The notes beneath the pieces are model-generated. The model saw nothing but the letters and a program-made list of their open reading frames with translations. It had not been told where the DNA came from and ran no database searches. Shown here piece by piece: positions 26,597 through 33,267 of a DNA stretch of 37,563 nt. Location of the stretch: contig SFPF01000010.1 of NCBI GenBank assembly GCA_004552155.1, positions 1 through 37,563 on the forward strand, given 5' to 3'. A program made the position numbers and the translations under genes. The DNA comes from Bacteroidales bacterium. GTDB taxonomy: Bacteria > Bacteroidota > Bacteroidia > Bacteroidales > Bacteroidaceae. Every line of letters starts with the position of its first letter. Positions within the stretch are counted from its first letter, which is position 1.

Positions 26597-27199
26597 CTAT
26601 CTTATGCAGGACGAAAATTCCTTGGCCACAGCTTCCAGTTCCTCGTACCACGCTTCGCCGAAACGGCGGATAAGGGGCTCTTTGAGGAAGCGGTAGAGCG
26701 GGAGATGCAGTTCGCGCCCTTTCTTCACCGCGCCGTCGCAAATATTCCAACGGTGGTAGTTGAGGCCGACAAGTCCGTTGGAAAGGCGTTTCTCGCGCAG
26801 GGGGTAGAGGGCGCAGGATATGGGTTTCGGCCACGCCGTCTTGCCCTCGCGGCATACCTTTTCGAGGGCGCAGAGGCAGCAGCCGTCCTTGTCGTAACAG
26901 GTAAACACGCAGTCGCGGCCGCCCACGATACTCGTCACGAGGTCGCCGTCGGGGTCGGCGTATGCCACGCCCTGCTTGTCAATCACCGCCTGTGCCGAGG
27001 CACTGAGGTGGGGCCATGCCGCATCGAGCGCGTCTTCTATTTCCGTCACCTCTTCGATCTGCAATGGCGCGCCGGCATCGCCTTCTATGCAGCACGCGCC
27101 GCCGCACGCCGCGAGGTCGCAGCAGAAATATTCAGTCAGGAGGTCGGGCGTAATCAGCACGTCGCCCACTTGGAGCAAGGGAAGTCTTTGGGGAGTCAT
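26597..27199 (-). CDS. DUF3109 family cysteine-rich protein
   Basis: A 200-residue cytosolic protein with Cys clusters: EYFCCDLAACGGACC near residues 24-38, then CVFTCYDKDGCCLCALEKVC (about 97-116), ISCALYP and NICDG. This is the DUF3109 (YkgJ-like) arrangement of Bacteroidetes; the cysteines likely bind zinc or an Fe-S cluster, but no function is known. It starts 27 bases after the ung stop, so the two form a likely operon. Its last codons overlap a short CCTATCTTATGCA segment that also occurs in the 65-base repeat near GH85, perhaps by chance. Confidence 0.85.
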   Translation of the reverse strand: MTPQRLPLLQVGDVLITPDLLTEYFCCDLAACGGACCIEGDAGAPLQIEEVTEIEDALDAAWPHLSASAQAVIDKQGVAYADPDGDLVTSIVGGRDCVFTCYDKDGCCLCALEKVCREGKTAWPKPISCALYPLREKRLSNGLVGLNYHRWNICDGAVKKGRELHLPLYRFLKEPLIRRFGEAWYEELEAVAKEFSSCIR

Positions 27200-27226
27200 T
27201 CGTTTAGAAATGCTATTTGAAAGAAT

Positions 27227-27889
27227 TTACCATTCTATCGGCTTTTTGCCTTGTCGGACGAGGTAATCGTTGGTGAGAGAGAAATGGTGATTGCCGAAAA
27301 ATCCGCGATAGGCGGAGAGGGGCGAAGGGTGTGCGCTTTGCAGCACGAGATGGCGCGAGCGGTCGATGAAAGCACCTTTTTTCTGCGCGTAGCTGCCCCA
27401 AAGTATAAAGACCAAACCATCGCGCTCCGTGGCGAGGCGGCGAATGACGGCATCGGTAAACTCCTCCCAGCCATGCCCTTGGTGCGAGCCTGCCTGGTGG
27501 GCGCGGACAGTGAGCGTGGCGTTGAGCAGCAGCACGCCCTGCTCCGCCCAGCGGCGCAGGCTACCGGAAGCAGGCACGGGGCGGCCCAAGTCGTCGGCTA
27601 TTTCCTTAAAGATGTTTTGTAGAGACGGGGGAAAAGCCACGCCGTCGGCCACCGAGAAGCACAGGCCTTCTGCCTGCCCCTCCTCGTGATAAGGGTCTTG
27701 CCCGAGTATAACCACCTTCACCTTGTCGAACGGGCAAAGGTTGAAGGCATTGAAAATCTGCCGCCCCGGCGGATAGCACACGCCCTGCCGGTACTCCGCG
27801 TGTACAAAGTCGACGAGCTGCCTGAAATAAGGCGCGGCAAACTCGTCGCGCAGCCGCTCGTTCCAAGTAGATTCAATTTTGACGGACAT
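27227..27889 (-). CDS. ung: Uracil-DNA glycosylase
   Basis: A 220-residue family 1 uracil-DNA glycosylase, which excises uracil from DNA to start base-excision repair. The catalytic water-activating motif GQDPYH is at 63-68 (Asp65) and the DNA-intercalation loop HPSPLS is at 187-192 (His187). The uracil-recognition segment with LLLNATLTV is also present. Length and frame are normal. It is followed by DUF3109 and separated upstream from the DUF1016 remnant by a repeat-rich stretch. Confidence 0.97.
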   Translation of the reverse strand: MSVKIESTWNERLRDEFAAPYFRQLVDFVHAEYRQGVCYPPGRQIFNAFNLCPFDKVKVVILGQDPYHEEGQAEGLCFSVADGVAFPPSLQNIFKEIADDLGRPVPASGSLRRWAEQGVLLLNATLTVRAHQAGSHQGHGWEEFTDAVIRRLATERDGLVFILWGSYAQKKGAFIDRSRHLVLQSAHPSPLSAYRGFFGNHHFSLTNDYLVRQGKKPIEW

Positions 27890-27932
27890 AGAGGAAAGGA
27901 TTTTTTATAATGTCGGCCACATTCGGCAGTAG

Positions 27933-27952
27933 GGGCGTTTTGCAAAACGCCC
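27933..27952. repeat. 20-base perfect palindrome
   Basis: GGGCGTTTTGCAAAACGCCC is perfectly self-complementary and sits 44 bases upstream of the ung start, beside a copy of the 38-base dispersed repeat. It looks like a REP-type element; an operator role is possible but unsupported. Confidence 0.6.
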
Positions 27953-27955
27953 GCC

Positions 27956-27993
27956 CCGAACAAGTTTGGCTCTGAACTCGCTTGCATGAAAAT
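27956..27993. repeat. 38-base dispersed repeat, copy 1
   Basis: This segment (CCGAACAAGTTTGGCTC... to ...TTGCATGAAAAT) matches 33207-33244 at 34 of 38 positions. It is followed by two direct copies of CCGAAATTCGTACCGAAAA (27996-28014 and 28029-28047, period 33). The block fills the gap between ung and the truncated DUF1016 gene, where no gene is seen. Confidence 0.8.
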
Positions 27994-28073
27994 ATCCGAA
28001 ATTCGTACCGAAAATTTGCAAAATCTGCCCGAAATTCGTACCGAAAACAAAAACTCCCGTTTTTTTTGAGATA

Positions 28074-28601
28074 TTAAGCACGGCTCCAACCATTTTCAAC
28101 GGTCTTCTTTAGGTAGAACACGGCACGGTCAACATCCTTGCACTGAGAAATGATATACAAATGATGTCCCCAAGGAACAGAGAAGAAAACATCTTCGTTG
28201 ATTTTGGCAACAACTTGTTGCCCATTTGCCTCGCCTAATTGGGCAGCAGCTTGTTGCCCATTTGCATTGTCTAATTTGGCAACAGCTTGTTGCCAAATTG
28301 TAAGATCTTGATTATAAAACTCATGCCACTGACGGATATATCTCAGATTGCGATACGAGAACCCTTTCATATCCGGAAATTCATCCATAAGTTCACGGCT
28401 TAGTTCCTTAAGCCATCCGTCTCCCCAAGAAGCAGTTTTCTGCTTCTCGCAAAAGTCTGCACCCATGCGCCAATAAAGGCGGAGCAATTCTGTGTTCACC
28501 TTTATTGCCGCCTTGAATTGTGCGCTCCGAATATCTTGCTTCAATCGCGACACCCAATTTTTGAAATCGCTATTTCCTGCCAAGGTCCTATTTCTGGTCA
28601 T
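28074..28601 (-). CDS. Truncated YhcG/DUF1016 N-terminal domain protein
   Basis: 175 residues matching the N-terminal (non-nuclease) part of YhcG-type proteins, a helical domain normally followed by a PD-(D/E)XK-like nuclease domain. Recognisable stretches are NTELLRLYWRMGADFCEKQK, GWLKELSRELMDEFPDMKGF and SYRNLRYIRQWHEFY. The frame ends at ENGWSRA, exactly where full-length relatives continue into the second half (usual total about 340-370). Only repeat-rich DNA follows, so the nuclease part is lost. Residues about 104-137 contain a threefold 12-residue repeat of the type QQ-x-x-A-x-L-x-x-A-N-G. Gene content and lower GC differ from neighbours, which fits a mobile or decaying accessory gene. 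Confidence 0.8.
   Translation of the reverse strand: MTRNRTLAGNSDFKNWVSRLKQDIRSAQFKAAIKVNTELLRLYWRMGADFCEKQKTASWGDGWLKELSRELMDEFPDMKGFSYRNLRYIRQWHEFYNQDLTIWQQAVAKLDNANGQQAAAQLGEANGQQVVAKINEDVFFSVPWGHHLYIISQCKDVDRAVFYLKKTVENGWSRA
28206..28299. repeat. 36-base in-frame hairpin repeats inside the DUF1016 gene
   Basis: Near-identical palindromic units begin at 28206, 28242 and 28278 (period 36 bases, 12 codons), each with GGCA(A/G)CA(A/G)CTTGTTGCC. The last is a perfect 12-base stem AATTTGGCAACA/TGTTGCCAAATT. They insert a repeated peptide into the protein without breaking the frame. Confidence 0.8.
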
Positions 28602-28692
28602 GTCCTATGTATTCGTTTTCAACAGTCGTTTTTTTTCTGATTTTTTTCGGCTGTGCGGCGATATGGCGTGTAAAATAAGATATGCCGGCGCG

Positions 28693-30616
28693 TCATTCTT
28701 CCAGCAGTTTGCCAATCAGTTCGCGCAGCTTGTCGATTAGTTCGGGCGTGAAGCCAGTTTCGTCGAGTTGCATTGCGCCGCGTTTGTCAAACACGAAGTA
28801 GCGGGGAATGCTTTGCACCTCCGGCGTTTCCCATAGTTCGGCATCGAAGCGGTAATGGTCGCCGCGAATATCGGGCACGGCTTCGCTCCACGCCTCGGCG
28901 GGACTGCTGAAATCGGTGACATATACAAAAACGACGTCCTTTCCTTCAAATTCCGCCTTCAGCGGTTTCATGGCCTTGATGCCTTGGCGGCAAGGGCCGC
29001 ACCACGTGGCCCAATAGTCCACAACCGCAACTTTGCCTTTGTAGTTCGCCGCAATGGCATCGAGCATGCGTCCGTCAGTAACCTCAGGCGTGGGCTTGAT
29101 GCGGTCGGCGGCTTCTTCGGCCAAACGCTTCAGCGCAGCTTTCAATTTCTCGTTGTCGGCACGCGCAAAAGTTTGCATGGCCTCTGGCAGGGCGGCAATC
29201 TCTTCGTCCGAAACTGCCTGCATTTTGCCAATCCGCTCTTTTACGTCGATTACCCGTTTGATTTCTGTGCACCACTTGCCGAGCGGCGACAGTTCCAATC
29301 CGTTGGCGCGGGCGTAGGCATCCGTCGAGCGGGCATCATTTAATACGGCAACGGCTTCGGGGCTATGGAACAGGTTGAGCGTGGCAGCCACGTCCGCCTC
29401 TTTCAGCGTGAAGTCCTTGCCATAGTGTGCCTTAAAGAGCGAGTCGCGCTTTTCGCCCGAAGTCTCGCCTTGAGCATACAGGAACTGATGCAGCCAGCGG
29501 CGGTAGCCCGTCAATTTGGCAACGTAGCACGCCTCGGCATAAAGCATGAGGTAGCGGCGTGTGCCATCGTCCACGCCGGTGAGGGCTTTTGCGTCAGCAA
29601 GGTCGCGCGAGAGGGCGGCGCGGCAACTGTCCCTGTAAACCGGGAACGTCATCGGTGCTGCGGACTTCGCATTGCGCGGCACGGGTATCTGCCTCGTCAT
29701 TTGCCCGAAGTATTTTCGGGTGAAATAATCCTCGCAGAGTGCGGCGTAAGGATTGCAGAAACGAATGAAATCTGCGGAGGCATCGCCGTTGAGGCTGCGT
29801 GTCAGCGCTGGCACGTCGATGGCAATGGTGAGGTCCTTGCCCGGTTCTACGAATATCTCGAAGTTCGTAAGTCCCGACCTGATGTTGGCATTGAACGGAT
29901 AGCAGGCATCGAGGGTAATGACCTTTGTGTGGCTGTCGGGCGCGGCGGTGCTGTCGGCTACGATTCTATAAAACGGGTAGCACTGCGTGTAAGAACCAAA
30001 GGTGTGGAGGGAGAAGTCGATGCTGTTCAAGGCCTCTTCCGAAAGGTCGCCCAAAAGTTTGATGAAGATGCGGCTGCGTTGCATTTTGCCGTCGTAAGGG
30101 CCGAACGTGGCGGGCGCGGCAGGCTATGAAGTCAAATGTTTTCGCGTTCTTGGGCAGCGGTTCGAACACAAGCACCATAGAGTCCTGCACCGCGCTGCGG
30201 TCTTTCAGGTCAACGGTGGGCATCAGCTGGTTAAAGACAATGGGCATGGCTGAAACCACCTCGTTGCTCACCGCCTTCGGGTCGATGGAGATGCGGTCGT
30301 TCTTTTCGTCCTTAATAATATATTGTGTCCAGTCGGGCACCACGGTTTTGCGCTTAAAGCATTTGCCGCTGCGGACTTTGTATTCCTTGCCGTCGCATAC
30401 GAGCGCGGCCTCTCCCATAATGCCCCACGACCAGAAAAAAGGTTTTACGAAATGCAGCACGGTGGCGGTATCGGCCAGCGTCACAGCCACGGGGGCGGTG
30501 CTGCCGTTGATCAGCGCGGCAACCGCCGGTTGCTTAACGACCTTTGCCTTCTTGCCTTTCGCAGAAACGGCGAGGGCGCAGAGGGCGCAGATGAGGAGCA
30601 GTGAGATTTTTCGCAT
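28693..30616 (-). CDS. TlpA/AhpC-like thioredoxin-fold protein, one frameshift
   Basis: A periplasmic thiol-disulfide protein of the large Bacteroidetes type. Signal peptide about 1-19; an N-terminal beta domain with KNAKTFDFI (the segment before the break); a long helical middle; and a C-terminal thioredoxin domain with VAVVDYWATWCGPCRQGIKA, so both redox cysteines are present, and the cis-Pro region SIPRYFVFD. The frame breaks near 30118: the first frame (30616 to about 30120) ends naturally in DFIA and the second resumes at PATFGPYDGKMQRS. A short stretch, by family comparison around E-G-D and several further residues, seems missing. It follows speA by 15 bases and probably belongs to the aroK-speA transcript. 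The role is likely disulfide reduction in the envelope; partners are unknown. Confidence 0.85.
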
Positions 30617-30631
30617 GAAAAAAGGGATGAT

Positions 30632-32489
30632 TTATTCCAAATAAGTATATCCGTAAAGGCCGGAGCGGTAATTGTAGATAAACTCCTTGCCTTCCTCAAT
30701 TGTGATTTTGCCTTCCTTCACGGCCTTGCTCACCCACGTTTCGAGGCGGCGTACCAGTCGCTTGGGGTCGTATTGCACGTATTCGAGCACGTCGGCAACA
30801 GTTTCGCCGTCGATGGTCTTCTCAATATTGTAGTCGTCGCCGTCGATGGTGATGTGCACGGCGTTCGTGTCGCCGAACAGGTTGTGCATGTTGCCGAGGA
30901 TTTCCTGATAAGCCCCCACGAGAAATACGCCGATATAATAATGCTCGCCTTCGCGTATGGCGTGCAACGGGAGGTACGACGTTTGCTGGTTGTAGTTGAC
31001 GTACGTGCAGATTTTGCCGTCCGAGTCGCAGGTGATGTCCTGCAAGGTTGCCGAGCGCGTGGGCTTCTCGTCGAGCCGCGCGATGGGCATGATGGGGAAG
31101 AGTTGGTCGATGCCCCAAGAGTCGGGCATGGACTGGAAGAGCGAGAAGTTGCAGAAATATTTGTCCGCCATCGTCTTGTCGAGGTTGCGCAGTTCGTCGG
31201 GCACGTGCTTCTGATGGTGCACGAGGTCGGAGATTTCATGCGTGATGCTCCAATAGAGGCTTTCGATGTGCGCACGGGTTTTAAGGTCGGCGGATATCCT
31301 GTGCGTCGTGCCAGTCTTCAAGCATGGAGCGCGAGGAGAGTTTGTCCCAAATCTCCGTGAGGTCGCGCACAAGCTGGTGGTCGCCCTCGGCTGGCTGGAA
31401 GTCCTCGGGCATGTAAGGCATCGAGGCGCATTCGAGCACGTCGAGTATCAGCACGGAGTGGTGCGCTGTCAGCGAGCGGCCGCCTTCGGTGATAAGGTTG
31501 GGATGGGGGATATTGTTTTTGTTGGCTGCGTCGGCAAAGGTATAGACGCAGTCGTTCACGTATTCCTGGATAGAATAGTTCACCGAACTTTCGGAGTTGC
31601 TTGAGCGCGTGCCGTCGTAGTCCACGCCGAGGCCGCCGCCGCAGTCCACAAACTCTACGTTGAAACCCATGGCGTGGAGCTGCACGTAGAACTGCGCCGC
31701 CTCGCGCAGGGCGGTGGAGATGCGGCGAATTTTCGTGATTTGCGAACCGATGTGGAAATGGATGAGTTTCAGGCAGTCGTGCATGCCCATTTCGTCGAGC
31801 GTCTGCAAGGCTTGCAGCAGTTCGGCAGAGTTGAGGCCGAACTTGGAGGCGTCGCCGCCGCTCTCCTGCCACTTGCCCGTGCCCGACGAGGCGAGCTTGA
31901 TGCGTATGCCGAGGTTGGGGCGCACGCCGAGTTTCTGCGCGGCGCGGGCAATGCTTACGAGTTCGGGCATCTTTTCGATGACGAGGAACACGCGCTTGCC
32001 CATTTTCTGTGCCAAGAGCGCAAGTTCTATAAAGTTCTGGTCTTTGTGGCCGTTGCAGATAATCAGGCTGTCGCTGTCCATGTTCGTGGCCAGCACGGCG
32101 TGCAACTCGGGTTTGCTGCCGGCTTCGAGGCCGAGGTTGTACTTCTTGCCGTGGCTGATAATCTCTTCAACCACGGGGCGCATCTGGTTTACCTTAATGG
32201 GGTAGATGATGAAGTGGTCGGCCTTGTAGTTGTACTCCTTTTCGGCGCGGTCGAAGCATTCTGCGGTCTTCTCGATGCGGTTGTCGAGGATATCGGGGAA
32301 GCGCAGCAGGACGGGCGCGGTGATGTCGCGCGAGTTGAGTTCGTCAACTACTTCCTTGAGGTCTACTTTCACGCCGTCTTTGCGCGGTGACACGTAGGCG
32401 TGCCCTTTTTCATTGATGCCGAAATAGTTTACGCCCCAGCCTTTCACGTTGTAAAGTTCCTCGGAATCTTCAATTCTCCATTTTCTCAT
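30632..32489 (-). CDS. speA: Biosynthetic arginine decarboxylase, one frameshift
   Basis: SpeA turns arginine into agmatine, the first step of polyamine (spermidine) synthesis, with PLP. Seen: Lys99 in YPIKVNQMRPV (PLP lysine), FHIGSQ, GGGLGVDYDG and LITEGGRSLTAHH, i.e. a fold-III barrel with its active site. The frame breaks near 31289: the first frame reads EDWHDAQDIR and then stops, while the family-conserved DLKTRAHIESLYWSITHEIS resumes in another frame. By comparison with relatives about 12 codons are missing, roughly 35 bases. The C-terminal domain to GLYGYTYLE is intact. aroK lies 37 bases upstream, and topA-aroK-speA is a conserved Bacteroidales order. Confidence 0.93.
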
Positions 32490-32526
32490 TGGCAGTAAGG
32501 TTGTGTGGGATAGATGGATGATGATA

Positions 32527-33084
32527 TTACAGCCGCTCGCAAATAAGGTCGGCTACGTGGTCGATTTTGTCGAAAGAGTCAAGCACGTTCACGTCTATGA
32601 TTTCTTGTGCTTGGCTATAAAAGGGCTCGCGCTCGGCGAGTTGTGCGGCAACGAACTCTTTGAGTTCCTCGCTGCTTTTGCCTTTCAGCAGCGGGCGTTC
32701 GCCGCGGCTCATGCCGATGTGGTCGCAGAGCGTTTGGACAGAGGCCTTCATATAGAAGGTATGCCCCACGGAGTTCATATAGTCCATATTGTCGAAGAAG
32801 CACGGCGTGCCGCCGCCGCAGGCCAGCACCACGTTCTCAAACTCCGCCGCCTCGTGGAGCATGCGGCGCTCGAGGTCGCGGAACCGCGCCTCGCCTTCCT
32901 CGGCGAAGATACGCGCCACCTTCGTGTGGAAACGCTCCGCGAAGATACGCGCCACCTTCGTGTGGAAACGCTCCTCGATGTACCAGTCCAAGTCGTAGAA
33001 CGTGCAGCCCAGTTTCTTGGCCACGGCACGCCCCACGGTGGTCTTGCCGGCACACATGTAGCCTAAGAGGATAATGCTTTTCAT
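32527..33084 (-). CDS. aroK: Shikimate kinase with an internal 12-residue duplication
   Basis: Shikimate kinase phosphorylates shikimate in the chorismate pathway. The 185 residues show the Walker A loop GYMCAGKTTVG (8-18), the shikimate-contact segment DLDWYIEERF (32-41), and ACGGGTPCF. Residues 40-63 repeat ERFHTKVARIFA exactly, owing to a 36-base tandem duplication (32903-32974) close to the shikimate-binding region. Without it the protein would have a normal length of about 173. The duplication keeps the frame but would lengthen a substrate-side helix or loop, so activity is uncertain. It lies between topA and speA. Confidence 0.94.
   Translation of the reverse strand: MKSIILLGYMCAGKTTVGRAVAKKLGCTFYDLDWYIEERFHTKVARIFAERFHTKVARIFAEEGEARFRDLERRMLHEAAEFENVVLACGGGTPCFFDNMDYMNSVGHTFYMKASVQTLCDHIGMSRGERPLLKGKSSEELKEFVAAQLAEREPFYSQAQEIIDVNVLDSFDKIDHVADLICERL
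32903..32974 (-). repeat. Exact 36-base tandem duplication inside aroK
   Basis: Two identical 36-base copies, 32903-32938 and 32939-32974, abut with no mismatch. On the minus strand they encode ERFHTKVARIFA twice. Perfect identity indicates a very recent event or an assembly artefact. Confidence 0.95.
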
Positions 33085-33103
33085 CGGTATTGGTTAGTAT
33101 ATT

Positions 33104-33260
33104 AGTAGACGAGACAGAAGTGTTATATAATATATTATATGAGTAACTTGTCTTGTTTACTCGTCTACTCGTTTACTTCGTGATTTTCGGCTGCGCTCGG
33201 CATAGTCCGAACAAGTTCGGCTCTGCGCTCGCTTGCACGAAAATCTCCTCGTTTACTAAA
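33104..33260. repeat. Dispersed imperfect-palindrome repeat, copy 4, interrupted
   Basis: The left arm is shortened (AGTAGACGAGACAGAAG) and the loop has diverged (TTATATAATATATTATATG), but the GAGTAACTTGTCTTG junction and right arm match copies 1 and 2. The right arm is interrupted at 33181-33248 by another element. It lies between topA and aroK, again with both flanking genes on the minus strand. Confidence 0.8.
33181..33248. mobile_element. 68-base insert nested in repeat copy 4 (MITE-like)
   Basis: The insert begins TGATTTTCGG and ends GAAAATCTCC, contains complementary GATTTTCG/CGAAAATC (33182-33189 and 33238-33245), and is flanked on both sides by TCG (33178-33180 and 33249-33251), as expected for a 3-base target duplication. 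Bases 33207-33244 are the second copy of the 38-base repeat at 27956. Mobility is inferred from this pattern, not shown. Confidence 0.5.
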
Positions 33261-33267
33261 ATAATCT

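Noticed and set aside
26588..26612. A further copy of the 65-base repeat upstream of GH92
   Set aside because: Only about 13-14 bases (CCTATCTTATGCA) match and they include the last codons of DUF3109; too short to call.
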